Part shown: one piece after another, positions 19,163 to 28,543 of the stretch
Position numbering within the stretch: position 1 is the stretch's first letter
Layout: each line of letters starts with the position of its first letter
Source: Thermoflavifilum sp.
GTDB taxonomy: Bacteria > Bacteroidota > Bacteroidia > Chitinophagales > Chitinophagaceae
Direction of reading: 5' to 3'
DNA length: 64,000 nucleotides
Assembly (NCBI GenBank): GCA_023511875.1
Contig: JAIMAQ010000009.1
Coordinates: 49,514-113,513, forward strand
Notes under the pieces: model-generated
What the model saw: only the letters and a program-made list of their open reading frames with translations
Told to the model about the DNA's origin: nothing
The model's database searches: none
Program-made: the position numbers and the translations under genes

Positions 19163-19726
19163 TTGTCGCCTGCACCCATTTATAGCGAAGAAGTTTTAAT
19201 TGCTCTTCTGCGAAAAAAAGATGAAGAGGCTTTTCGCTATTTATACGATCATTATGCAGCGGCCTTATATGGCGTGGTGTTCAAAATAGTGAATCAGGAA
19301 GAGATGGCCAACGATTTGTTGCAAGAAGTATTTGTAAAAATTTGGAATCGAATAGATAGTTATGATCCTGCTAAAGGAAAGTTGTTTACTTGGATGTTGA
19401 ACATCGCCCGAAATACAGCGATCGATATGTTGCGTTCAAAGGCCTATCGACAGCAGGAGAAAAACCGTTCAATGGAAAACAACGTACATCTTCAAGTATC
19501 TGATCGGTTAACTAGTACGATGCGGGTAGAAGAAATGGGGCTCAAAAATGTGTTGAATCAGTTGGGTGATGAATATAGAATATTGATTGAGAAAGCTTAT
19601 TTCCGAGGATATACCCAGGAAGAGATTGCACAAGAGTTGCAAATTCCGTTGGGTACGGTCAAGACTAAAATTCGTAGCGCTTTGCGGAAATTGCGTGCAA
19701 TTTTACAAGATCAAGACACTCCATAA
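19163..19726 (+). CDS. ECF RNA polymerase sigma factor (SigK-like)
   Basis: Predicted 187 residues, starting at TTG. Region 2 is FRYLYDHYAAALYGVVFKIV and LLQEVFVKIWNRIDSYDP with KLFTWMLNIARNTAIDML; region 4 is FRGYTQEEIAQELQIPLGTVKTKIRSALRKLR. That is the full extracytoplasmic-function architecture. The next gene, 15 bases downstream, is an RskA-like anti-sigma factor, so this is a SigK/RskA-type pair in which the membrane protein would hold the sigma factor until a signal releases it. Confidence 0.92.
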   Translation: MSPAPIYSEEVLIALLRKKDEEAFRYLYDHYAAALYGVVFKIVNQEEMANDLLQEVFVKIWNRIDSYDPAKGKLFTWMLNIARNTAIDMLRSKAYRQQEKNRSMENNVHLQVSDRLTSTMRVEEMGLKNVLNQLGDEYRILIEKAYFRGYTQEEIAQELQIPLGTVKTKIRSALRKLRAILQDQDTP

Positions 19727-19740
19727 TCAACTTATAAGAT

Positions 19741-20544
19741 TTGGATATTCAAGCATACATATCATCTGGGGTCATTGAGATGTACGTATTGGGCATGCTT
19801 AGCGAGCAAGAGGCTGCCGAAGTAGAAGCTTATGCTGTTGCTTATCCCGAGGTCAGGCAAGCCATTGCAACGTATGAACAAACTTTGGAACAATATGCCC
19901 AGTTGCATGCTCTGCAACCGCCTGAACATATGCGGGAGCGTATTTGGAAAACGCTCTCAGCAAATGCATCTTCAACGACGCATTCTGCCACACGTTCAAT
20001 AAAGAGCCGATCACGCTTTTTCAGTCATCCTATTTGGCCATATCTGGTAGCCGCCTGCGTATTGCTGCTGATAGGAAGTTTAATATTGAATGTGCTTTTC
20101 TACAATCGCTACCAGCATGTGCAGCAAGAAACTGCGCAACTCAAGCAGCAACAAACCGATTTGCAGCAACAGCTGCGCACTTATGCTACTGCCTTACAGG
20201 TATTACAAACGTCTCATTTTACTCCTATCATTTTAAAAGGCGTAAATACACATCCAGATATGTTGGCTACTGTTTATTGGAATAAAGCCAATGGGGAAGT
20301 GTATTTACTGCCCAACACCTTACCTCCTCCACCCGAAGGCAAGCAATATCAGCTTTGGGCTATTGTGAATGGTAAACCCATATCGGCAGGGGTATATCCG
20401 GTTGACTCCGTGTCGGTACCCATTCAAAAGATGACCACTATGAGTAGGCCCGTGCAAGCCTTTGCCATTACGTTGGAAAAAAGAGGTGGCAGCCCCACGC
20501 CTACTCTTTCTGCGATGTATGTGATGGGGAAGGTGAATGGATAA
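19741..20544 (+). CDS. RskA-like membrane anti-sigma factor
   Basis: Predicted 267 residues, starting at TTG. An N-terminal cytoplasmic zinc-finger-like or ASD helix region (YVLGMLSEQEAAEVEAYA) would bind the sigma factor, one membrane helix is at about residues 99-121, a short Gln-rich coiled coil follows, and the C-terminal RskA domain carries LPNTLPPPPEGKQYQLWAIV with the usual GVYPVDS stretch. The classic anti-sigma cysteine-histidine motif is not evident. Close spacing to the ECF sigma gene supports the pairing. Confidence 0.88.
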   Translation: MDIQAYISSGVIEMYVLGMLSEQEAAEVEAYAVAYPEVRQAIATYEQTLEQYAQLHALQPPEHMRERIWKTLSANASSTTHSATRSIKSRSRFFSHPIWPYLVAACVLLLIGSLILNVLFYNRYQHVQQETAQLKQQQTDLQQQLRTYATALQVLQTSHFTPIILKGVNTHPDMLATVYWNKANGEVYLLPNTLPPPPEGKQYQLWAIVNGKPISAGVYPVDSVSVPIQKMTTMSRPVQAFAITLEKRGGSPTPTLSAMYVMGKVNG

Positions 20545-20579
20545 GCCTCTCAATTAGATTATCTCGAAGTAATATTTGG

Positions 20580-20669
20580 CGGAAAGGGAGGGATTCGAAC
20601 CCTCGGTTCCGGTTTGGCCGGAACACACGCTCTCCAGGCGTGCCAGTTAAACCACTCCTGCACCTTTCC
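20580..20669 (-). tRNA. tRNA-Ser(GGA)
   Basis: Folds as a class II tRNA read on the minus strand. The acceptor stem GGAAAGG pairs with CCTTTCC with G as discriminator. The anticodon stem CACGC/GCGTG encloses the loop CTGGAGA, giving anticodon GGA. A long variable arm (TTCCGG/CCGGAA) and a T-arm GAGGG-TTCGAAT-CCCTC are present, as expected for serine. CCA is not encoded. Confidence 0.97.
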
Positions 20670-20804
20670 GAGTGTGGGCAAAGATAACAAACTTGGCAGA
20701 AACCAGATTTTAGATAAAAATTTATTTCAATCTATATTGGATCAATTTTTTCTATTTTTACGCGATTTCATTTGATATTTCATTTACCCATAAATCCATT
20801 CCAC

Positions 20805-22982
20805 ATGCATTTGCTAAAGCGGTATTTTACCTTCAGCCTCGTTTGTTTATTCTTTTTACCCAATTGGTTATTTGCGCAATCGCTCGACGACGCCACTATT
20901 TATCGAAAAGCCGATTCGCTCATTCGGCTCATGACGCTCGATGAAAAGGTGAATATGATTCATGCCAGCTCATCGTTTACCAGCGGAGGTGTGCCAAGGC
21001 TGGGCATTCCAGAGTTGGTTATGTCTGATGGCCCTCATGGAGTACGTATGGAACATGGCCGGGGATGGACAGAATTAAAGGTCGATGATTCGGTGACGTA
21101 TCTGCCAGTAGGCGTCTGCTTGGCTGCTACCTGGAATCCTCAATTGGGTTATGCATTTGGTCAGGTACTTGGTAGTGAAGCTAACGCGCGCGGTAAAGAT
21201 GTGATTTTAGGTCCAGGAATATGCGTGATTCGCACACCGCTCAATGGTCGCAATTTTGAATATTTAAGCGAAGATCCTTACCTCATTTCTCAGATGGTAG
21301 TGGGCTATATCCGCGGTGTACAATCGCAAGGCATAGCCGCTTGTGTCAAGCATTATCTGGCTAATAATCAGGAAACCGATCGGTTTTCCATTAATGTAGA
21401 TATGCCCGAGCGCGCCTTGCAAGAAATATATTTACCGGGTTTTAAAGCCGCTGTTCAGCAAGGACATGTGCTTACTCTCATGGGAGCATACAATAAATTT
21501 CGAGGTCAATATTGTACCGAAAATGCTTATTTGATCCATAACATCTTAAAAACTCAATTGGGCTTTAAAGGCGTGGTGATGAGCGATTGGGGAGCCGTGC
21601 ACAATACGATGGAAGCCCTGATGAATGGAACTGATATGGAGATGGGTACCGATCTCAGCATGTTGCCTCATCCCGACTACCATAAGTTTTTCATGGGCGA
21701 TACCGTGATCAGTTTGGTGAAACGGGGCATCGTACCTGAATCGGTTATAGATGATAAAGTACGTCGTATTCTATATGTGATGTTTAAAGTGCATAAGTTT
21801 GATGATTTACGACCTAAGGGTGAGCGCAATACGCCCGAACATCAAGCCGTTGCTTTGCAAATAGCTGAAGAAGGTATTGTGTTGTTGAAAAATGATGATC
21901 AGCTATTGCCCTTTTCTTCAAAACGTATCCGCACCGTAGCTGTGATAGGAGCCAGTGCCGATTGGAAAAACGCTCGTGCCGGTGGGAGCTCACAAGTTCC
22001 TGCTTTATTTGAAATCACGCCATTACAGGGCATTCGAGACTTGCTGGGCAAACAAGCGAAAATCATTTATGTTCCAGGATATCGTATCGAAAGGAATTTT
22101 CATGCCGATCCAGCCATGATTGGCCAGGCTGTAGAAGCCGCCCGAAAGGCCGATATCGTTGTTTATGTGGGAGGTTGGGTGCATGGTTATTCCGACGCTT
22201 GGGATGATAATGCATTTGATGCAGAAGGGGTCGACAAACCCAATATGTATTTGCCTTTCGACCAAGATACCTTAATCCAAGCCGTACTTCAAGCCAATCC
22301 ACGCACGGCTATTGTGCTTATGGGTGGAGGGCCTGTAGATATGACTCGCTGGATAAATCAAGCCAAAGCTATTATTCAAGCCTGGTATCCAGGCATGGAA
22401 GGTGGAAAAGCTTTAGCCGAAATTTTATTTGGAAAAATTAATCCTTCCGGGAAATTGCCCATGACTTTTCCTAAGAAACTCGCCGATAATCCTACGGCCA
22501 GATTTGATTCTTATCCAGGAAAAAATGGTTTTGAATATTACAGCGAAGGTTTGTTTGTCGGATATCGATATTATGATAGTTATCATGTGCAACCCCAGTT
22601 TTGCTTTGGACATGGCTTGTCGTACACCAGTTTTGCTTACGATCAGCTGAAGGTTGAAAAATCGAGCCCCGATAGTATAACGGTAACATTTACTCTGCAA
22701 AATACGGGAAAGATGGCCGGGGCAGAAGTGGCTCAGGTGTATGTACATGAAGAACATCCCCGCATGGTGCGTCCAGAAAAAGAATTGAAGGGTTTTCAAA
22801 AAGTATTTTTGCAACCTGGTGAAAAGAAAACTGTCACCATTGGCCTGCCCAGATCGGCTTTCAGTTATTTCAACGATCACCACATGCAATGGGTTATGGA
22901 CCCAGCTCGCTTCGACATCCTGGTAGGTAGCTCATCAGAAGATATTCGCTTGAAGGGGAGTGTAGATTTTTCACAACAATGA
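20805..22982 (+). CDS. Glycoside hydrolase family 3, secreted beta-glucosidase type
   Basis: Predicted 725 residues from the ATG giving MHLLKRYF, which leads straight into a signal peptide ending LFA-Q. The GH3 N-domain shows NGRNFEYLSEDPYL, VKHYLANNQE and GVVMSDWGAVHN, with the nucleophile Asp at residue 261. The (alpha/beta) sandwich domain follows with the acid/base region and GMEGGKALAEILFG, then a fibronectin III-like C-terminal domain (GAEVAQVYVHEEHP). It would cleave beta-linked glucosides or related oligosaccharides in the periplasm or outside the cell. Substrate cannot be set from the sequence alone. Confidence 0.93.
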   Translation: MHLLKRYFTFSLVCLFFLPNWLFAQSLDDATIYRKADSLIRLMTLDEKVNMIHASSSFTSGGVPRLGIPELVMSDGPHGVRMEHGRGWTELKVDDSVTYLPVGVCLAATWNPQLGYAFGQVLGSEANARGKDVILGPGICVIRTPLNGRNFEYLSEDPYLISQMVVGYIRGVQSQGIAACVKHYLANNQETDRFSINVDMPERALQEIYLPGFKAAVQQGHVLTLMGAYNKFRGQYCTENAYLIHNILKTQLGFKGVVMSDWGAVHNTMEALMNGTDMEMGTDLSMLPHPDYHKFFMGDTVISLVKRGIVPESVIDDKVRRILYVMFKVHKFDDLRPKGERNTPEHQAVALQIAEEGIVLLKNDDQLLPFSSKRIRTVAVIGASADWKNARAGGSSQVPALFEITPLQGIRDLLGKQAKIIYVPGYRIERNFHADPAMIGQAVEAARKADIVVYVGGWVHGYSDAWDDNAFDAEGVDKPNMYLPFDQDTLIQAVLQANPRTAIVLMGGGPVDMTRWINQAKAIIQAWYPGMEGGKALAEILFGKINPSGKLPMTFPKKLADNPTARFDSYPGKNGFEYYSEGLFVGYRYYDSYHVQPQFCFGHGLSYTSFAYDQLKVEKSSPDSITVTFTLQNTGKMAGAEVAQVYVHEEHPRMVRPEKELKGFQKVFLQPGEKKTVTIGLPRSAFSYFNDHHMQWVMDPARFDILVGSSSEDIRLKGSVDFSQQ

Positions 22983-22988
22983 ATAGCT

Positions 22989-23720
22989 TCAAGCTATAGC
23001 ATCTTGTTCGGTAATTGTGCGCATCAACATGCGCTTGGCAATGGGGAATAGTGTTTCTTGAAAAGGCACGTGCAGAGGCGTTCTTACCAGGTATACCGCA
23101 GGGTTAGGTAATACTTTGTGCCATTGAATGATGTCTTTTTTTAAGCTTTCGTAGGTCGTAAAGCGCGTCTTGTGCCAATTGCGCACATATTCCATGCGTA
23201 TGCCTTTATAGCGCGAACGTTGATGTTCAAACAGGGTAACATGGTATACATATACTTGAACATCTGGCAGATTTTCATATTGCAATAAAGCGTAACCTTC
23301 ATCTTTGTATAGAGGCAAAATACCCACTGGTTCAATTTTCATTTGTTGCTCTACATATTCATAAATCTGTACGCCACTATCGATTGTGTGTTTCATTTCT
23401 TGCAAGGCAAAGCTGGTAATCAGTTCCAGCTCTCGCATCAGTTCATCATCTTGCAACATTTCTTCATAAATAACTTCCAGCCGTTGAAGGTCGACCTGAC
23501 TAATTTTTTTGGGAAACTGCTCTTGAAGCAGTTTTTTGTTATGGCGAAATGCTAGTAGGTTGTTGTAATGAAAGATAACGTCGGATAGCTGAGGATAAAG
23601 TTTGTTTTGATTAAAATATTTGTTAATCTCTTGCAAATAAGCGAGTAGCCGATACTTTTGTAATTCAAAATCTACATACCCTTCGATAAACCATGTGGGA
23701 TTAAGGTTGATCATAGGCAT
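22989..23720 (-). CDS. Conserved hypothetical protein
   Basis: Predicted 243 residues (a start at residue 3 is equally possible). Mostly helical and charged: NPTWFIEGYVDFELQKYRLL at the start and a Tyr/Glu-rich middle, then a more beta-like half containing VQVYVYHVTLFEHQRSRYKG and NPAVYLVRTPLHVPFQETL. No signal peptide, membrane helix or catalytic motif is visible, so it is probably cytoplasmic. It is convergent with the GH3 gene, 6 bases apart. I know the type as a conserved Bacteroidetes protein but know no function. Confidence 0.7.
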   Translation of the reverse strand: MPMINLNPTWFIEGYVDFELQKYRLLAYLQEINKYFNQNKLYPQLSDVIFHYNNLLAFRHNKKLLQEQFPKKISQVDLQRLEVIYEEMLQDDELMRELELITSFALQEMKHTIDSGVQIYEYVEQQMKIEPVGILPLYKDEGYALLQYENLPDVQVYVYHVTLFEHQRSRYKGIRMEYVRNWHKTRFTTYESLKKDIIQWHKVLPNPAVYLVRTPLHVPFQETLFPIAKRMLMRTITEQDAIA

Positions 23721-24110
23721 TGAGCAAATTTTTAAAGAAAAAATTACAAGATTTCTCGCAAATCACCAAATAAGGAAGAAATGATTTACTGCGACACTTG
23801 TCAAGCAATAAACGGCGTCTTCCTCTTCTTCTTAACCGTTTCAATAAATACCTCTCCTTGGCTAACGGCGACATCCACATTATATATTTTTTAATAAAGA
23901 TATATACAACATGCCTCGGCTATTTTTCTGACGGTTTGAATTTTCTTAGGTTCCCAGGTAAAAAAGAAGAGCATAGATTTGTACATTTGTTATGCAGATG
24001 ATGCAGGCTTATTATTCATGATCCTGTGTTGGGTATTATGAGTGCGATATATGTGCTTTCCGATAGACGGCTATATTCTACTACATTTGTAATGTTATTC
24101 AATCTCGATT
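23721..24110. other. Intergenic stretch without a supported gene
   Basis: About 390 AT-rich bases. A 67-codon open frame exists on the plus strand but lacks any domain or codon signal. The only structures of note are TAnnTTTG-like boxes, including the one before the NIPSNAP gene. Confidence 0.5.
24057..24089 (+). promoter_or_regulatory. Candidate promoter for the NIPSNAP gene
   Basis: TTTC at 24057-24060 (one mismatch to TTTG) and TACATTTG at 24082-24089, spaced by 21 bases, followed 21 bases later by the start codon. Confidence 0.4.
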
Positions 24111-24902
24111 ATGAAACGATACGTCATTCTTGTATTAGGTGTTTGTCTTTACATTACTGGTTATACTCAGCAAAAACTGGTGTCTCGTATTTCTGATAGG
24201 CCATATTATGTTGTTCGGGTATATCATATTCCTGCATCGCAATCCATGCAACCCACTTTGGATTTCTTGCAACAGGTATATGTCCCTTATATGCATGCGC
24301 GTGATATTGGCCCAATTGGGGTATTTACCAACATAAGGAATGCAGATACTGCGGAGCAACGCATATATGTGCTTACCCCTTATCGAACGCTAACACAATG
24401 GGAAGAATATGAACAAGATTTGATGCACAGCAAGCAATGGCTTAACAAGGCTCCCGAATACACCAATGCGCCCGCATCGCACCCACCTTATGCGCGTATT
24501 GAAACTATTTTATTACGTGCATTCCCAGATATGCCAGTCATACATAAACCACGTCTAACGGCACCTTATCAGGAACGTGTTTATGAATTACGCAGTTATG
24601 AAAGTCCCGATGAAGCCTATGGCTTCAATAAGATACAAATGTTCAATGAAGGAGGGGAAATTCAAATTTTCGATCGCTTGGATTTTGAAGCTGTTTTTTA
24701 CGCTCAAGTATTGAGTGGTTGTCGTATGCCCAATTTAATGTATATGACGGCATTTAATGACATGGAGTCTCGCAATACTCATTGGAAAGCATTTAGTAAC
24801 GATTCTGCTTGGCAGCATCTTTCAGCATTACCTGAGTATCAACACAATGTATCGAAAGCCGATATAGTTTTTCTGCATCCGGTGTCGTTCTCAGATTTAT
24901 GA
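24111..24902 (+). CDS. NIPSNAP family protein, exported
   Basis: Predicted 263 residues with an N-terminal signal peptide (VILVLGVCLYITGYTQ). Two ferredoxin-like repeats fit the NIPSNAP fold; the C-terminal one is clear: YELRSYESPDEAYGFNKIQM followed by FNEGGEIQIFDR, AVFYAQVLSGCRMPNLMYM and HWKAFSND. The N-terminal repeat (YYVVRVYHIPASQ...PIGVFTN) is more diverged. Function in bacteria is not established; the export signal indicates the periplasm. The 3' end overlaps the convergent smc gene by 6 bases. Confidence 0.85.
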   Translation: MKRYVILVLGVCLYITGYTQQKLVSRISDRPYYVVRVYHIPASQSMQPTLDFLQQVYVPYMHARDIGPIGVFTNIRNADTAEQRIYVLTPYRTLTQWEEYEQDLMHSKQWLNKAPEYTNAPASHPPYARIETILLRAFPDMPVIHKPRLTAPYQERVYELRSYESPDEAYGFNKIQMFNEGGEIQIFDRLDFEAVFYAQVLSGCRMPNLMYMTAFNDMESRNTHWKAFSNDSAWQHLSALPEYQHNVSKADIVFLHPVSFSDL

Positions 24903-27900
24903 TTCATGAAGATTACGAAAATCAACAGGTACTAATTTGCTTACACCTGCTTCTTGCATAGTTACGCCATAAATAACATCTACGGCAGCCATAGTTTGTT
25001 TGTTATGTGTAACAATAATAAATTGTGATTGCTTCGAGAATTCTCGAATCATGTTGGTAAACTTAAGGATGTTGGCATCATCAAGTGGAGCATCTACCTC
25101 ATCCATGATACAGAAAGGGGCAGGCTTGATAAGATAGATGGCAAACAATAAAGCGATAGCCACTAGTGTTTTTTCACCCATAGATAATTGGCTGATAGAT
25201 GCAGGCTTTTTGCCTTTAGGTTTGGCTATGATATCGATAGGCGATTCGGCAATGTTTTGGGGATCAATCAAGATGAGGTCACATTGATCCTCATCTGATG
25301 AAAGCGAGCGGAATACACGTTTGAAGTTTTCTCGGATTTTTTCAAAGGTGTCCATAAACCTTTCATTGGCTGTTGTTTCCACTTCTTCAATGGTGGCCAA
25401 TAACGAATTCTTTGCTTCGATTAAATCATTTTTTTGCGCTTGAATGAATTCATATCGCTTTTTGATTTCTTCATAAGCTTCAATGGCTGTTGGATTCACC
25501 TCACCCATATTTTCCAGGCGTTTCTTAAGCTTATCGGCTTCTGCCTGTAATTGTTCAACTGGTTGATCGTTTTCACGAGGTTCGTCTAGAATCTCTTCCA
25601 GGTTTACGCGAAATTCCGCTAACAAGCGTTCTTTTAAGGCAGTTAGCTGCAGTTTAACTTGATTGATTTGCTCGCGGATAGCCATCAGTAATTGCTCACA
25701 CTGTTCTCGATTGCGATTTAATTGTTTGGTTTGTGCTTCCTTTTGATGAACAGCATTACGAAAATCGTAATATTCTTTTTCTTTTTGCTGTACGATGGCC
25801 AGGCGAGCATCTCTATCGTGCATCAAGCCAATGAGCGTTTGTTCTATTTCTTGAAGTTTATTTTGAGTACTTTCAATTTCTTGCTGGGTATGTATTTGTG
25901 CTTCTTTGTTGTGGGTAATACCTTCATTTAATTCATTGATTTTACGTTGTTGAAACTGAATTTCTTGTTCAATAGAATGTACTTTACTATGTTGTTGTGT
26001 TTGTAAAATGCGAAGTTCATTATATTGTTGTTGCACCGATTGGTAAGCCTTTTCTGCTTCATTAGTGAGCTCTTGGGATTCAGTGAGTTGTTGTTGGAAT
26101 TGAGCTAAATCGGTAATGATTTGTTGAAGTGATTCTTGATATGTTTGGATCTGTTCAATCTGTTGTTGGAGTTGTTGATTCAATTCCTGTACCCGATGCT
26201 CGGTATTGGTTTGTTGACGTTCTAATTGCTCTATCTGATTTTGAAGTGAGAATAATTCTTTTTCTCGTTGGTTGAGTTGATCTTGTAATTGGACAATTTC
26301 CCGTTCATGAAGTTGAGATGAGATATCATTGATTTGTTGTTGATGTGATTTAATTTCTTGTTGCAGTTGGGCCACTTGTGTCTCGATTTCTGAAATGGTC
26401 TTTTGTAGCTTTTCTAACTGTTGTACACGACCAATTTTATGTCCAGTAAAATTTGTTATTGATCCACCGGTAATATGAAAATGGCCGCGAATTATTTTTC
26501 CGTGCATATCGAGCAAAATGAGCTCGGGGAAATCTTTTTTATCAATATCTGAAGAGAAGCTATCGGGTACAAGGTAAACGTTTCCAAGCAAGTATTCCAC
26601 CAAGGGCAAATAGTTAGCAGTTGTTTCCACTACCTGCCTAGCAGCGGTCCAGCCGCTAGGTACATTGAGAGTATTTTGGGTAGATGTTGTTGTGGGAATT
26701 TGATTAAGGATGAAGAAACTCGCACGTCCTTTGTTGTGTTGATCCAATAGTTGAATAGCTGCTGTGGCTTCTTTTATGTCGTTTACGATATAATAATTTA
26801 GATAAGGTTCAAGTAAATTTTCGATAGCGGTTTTATACGTATCTTGTACGCTCAAGACATCGGAAAGCAGTAATGGATTGGATGTCCAAGCCGATTGCTT
26901 TTTGAGAAAGCGAATACTTTCGGGATAACCTTCTAGGTTGTCTACCAGTGATTTTAACAGTTGATATTCATTTTTACGCGCATCAAGAGTTCGGGTACGT
27001 TCACGAAGTTGCTCACGAAGTTTTTCTAGATCTTGTTGTAATTGAAGAATGTGTTCTTTGCTTGCTTGTTGTTGTGTTTTTAATTGATGAAGCTCATCGC
27101 GTATTTGATCAACGGTTTTATGCAATTGTGTTTTACGTTGATGAAGTTGGTCAATTTGTTGGATTCTTTGTTGTACATCTTGTTGATGTTGGCGGATTAA
27201 TCGTTCTGTGTTTTGTTTGGAGTTGTCGGCGATGGCTATTTTCTTCTCCAGTTCAAACTGCTGGCTACGCTTGTTGTGCTGGATTTGTTGAAGTGAAGTG
27301 AGTTTTTGTTTACATGTTTCCCAATGTTGACGAGCGAGCTGAAAACTTTGTTCTAATTGTTCACGAGAAGCTTCAACTTCTTGCAGTTGATTTTTTGCTG
27401 AGAGAAGTTGTTCTTGTAGTAATGCTATGTTTTGTTGAACCTGTTGTACTTGATTGCTGGCTTGCGATAAGAACTGTTTTTGTTGCTCATGCTTTTCTTC
27501 TAAATGATGGAGATGTTGGCGAGCAAGTTGTTGGGCATTTTCTTGATTGCGAATAGCGTTTTGCAGATCATTGAGCTCTCTTTGGCTGAGTTGCAAATTT
27601 TTTTCTAAGCCAATGAGTTGATTTTTATCTTGTTCGAGTTGAGCCTCTTGGGTAGCGATAGTAGCATCTAACTCGGTCTTGCGATTGGTTTCTGTTTCCA
27701 GTTGTTTTTCTAGCTCTTGGTAATTCAAATGAAATCCTTGCAATACAGCTTTTGCTAGCTCAATGCTAATGCGTTTATATTCTTTTTTGATTTGTTGATA
27801 GCGTTCGGCTTTACGGGCTTGACTTTCCAGGGTTTTCAGGTTATGTTGTATTTCATACAGGAGATCTTCGATACGATTTAGATCGTTTTCGGTGGCTTCA

Positions 27901-28442
27901 AGTTTTTGTTTGGCTTCTTTTTTTCGGGTTTTGTATACAGAAATTCCAGCTGCTTGCTCGAACATGCGACGGCGGCTATTATCTTTGTCTTTGATGATAT
28001 CGTCGACCATGCCTAGCTCAATGATAGCGTAGGAATCACTGCTCACGCCGGTATCGAGAAACAGGTTTTGGATATCTTTTAATCGGCAGGCTACATCGTT
28101 GAGGCGATATTCACTTTCTCCATTTTTATAAAACCTGCGGGTAATGGTGATGGTAGTAAATTCGGTCGGCAAAATATTACGTGTGTTTTCAAAAGTCAGG
28201 GAAACTTCTGCTACACCGCTAGCCGCGCGAGTTTTTGACCCATTGAATACCAGGCCTTCGAGAGACTCTGAACGCAGATTGCTAATTTTATGCTCACCAA
28301 TTACCCATCTGATGGCGTCGACAATGTTGCTTTTGCCACATCCGTTGGGGCCTACCACGCCGGTGATACATTCGTCGAAATGGATAACTGTTTTGTCTGC
28401 AAAGCTTTTGAATCCTTTGATTTCTAGCGTCTTAAGTCGCAC
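24897..28442 (-). CDS. smc: Chromosome segregation ATPase SMC
   Basis: Predicted 1181 residues. The N-terminal ATPase half carries Walker A GVVGPNGCGKSNIVDAIRW, and then a Gln-rich coiled coil of about 320 residues leads to the hinge (about residues 500-670, including LLSDVLSVQDTYKTAIENLL). A second coiled coil returns to the C-terminal half with the signature motif ISQLSMGEKTLVAIALLFA and Walker B FCIMDEVDAPLDDANI. SMC compacts and resolves chromosomes with ScpAB, which are not in this window. The signature reads LSMGEK instead of the usual LSGGEK; other Bacteroidetes vary at this position too, as I recall. Confidence 0.96.
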   Translation of the reverse strand: MRLKTLEIKGFKSFADKTVIHFDECITGVVGPNGCGKSNIVDAIRWVIGEHKISNLRSESLEGLVFNGSKTRAASGVAEVSLTFENTRNILPTEFTTITITRRFYKNGESEYRLNDVACRLKDIQNLFLDTGVSSDSYAIIELGMVDDIIKDKDNSRRRMFEQAAGISVYKTRKKEAKQKLEATENDLNRIEDLLYEIQHNLKTLESQARKAERYQQIKKEYKRISIELAKAVLQGFHLNYQELEKQLETETNRKTELDATIATQEAQLEQDKNQLIGLEKNLQLSQRELNDLQNAIRNQENAQQLARQHLHHLEEKHEQQKQFLSQASNQVQQVQQNIALLQEQLLSAKNQLQEVEASREQLEQSFQLARQHWETCKQKLTSLQQIQHNKRSQQFELEKKIAIADNSKQNTERLIRQHQQDVQQRIQQIDQLHQRKTQLHKTVDQIRDELHQLKTQQQASKEHILQLQQDLEKLREQLRERTRTLDARKNEYQLLKSLVDNLEGYPESIRFLKKQSAWTSNPLLLSDVLSVQDTYKTAIENLLEPYLNYYIVNDIKEATAAIQLLDQHNKGRASFFILNQIPTTTSTQNTLNVPSGWTAARQVVETTANYLPLVEYLLGNVYLVPDSFSSDIDKKDFPELILLDMHGKIIRGHFHITGGSITNFTGHKIGRVQQLEKLQKTISEIETQVAQLQQEIKSHQQQINDISSQLHEREIVQLQDQLNQREKELFSLQNQIEQLERQQTNTEHRVQELNQQLQQQIEQIQTYQESLQQIITDLAQFQQQLTESQELTNEAEKAYQSVQQQYNELRILQTQQHSKVHSIEQEIQFQQRKINELNEGITHNKEAQIHTQQEIESTQNKLQEIEQTLIGLMHDRDARLAIVQQKEKEYYDFRNAVHQKEAQTKQLNRNREQCEQLLMAIREQINQVKLQLTALKERLLAEFRVNLEEILDEPRENDQPVEQLQAEADKLKKRLENMGEVNPTAIEAYEEIKKRYEFIQAQKNDLIEAKNSLLATIEEVETTANERFMDTFEKIRENFKRVFRSLSSDEDQCDLILIDPQNIAESPIDIIAKPKGKKPASISQLSMGEKTLVAIALLFAIYLIKPAPFCIMDEVDAPLDDANILKFTNMIREFSKQSQFIIVTHNKQTMAAVDVIYGVTMQEAGVSKLVPVDFRNLHES

Positions 28443-28543
28443 TGTCGCAGGTTTTAGGCCAACAAAAATAAAAGGATTTCAGGGAGATGACGAACAAAAG
28501 GCCTGAATATGCGAAAAGAGATAAGCCAAAAAGGAGGTTAGGT

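Noticed and set aside
23798..24001. Small 67-codon frame on the plus strand before the NIPSNAP gene
   Set aside because: No domain, no start context and composition typical of non-coding DNA.
26948..27556. Hydrophobic valine/leucine-rich frames antisense to smc
   Set aside because: They mirror the Gln/Glu-rich coiled coil on the other strand and have no independent support.
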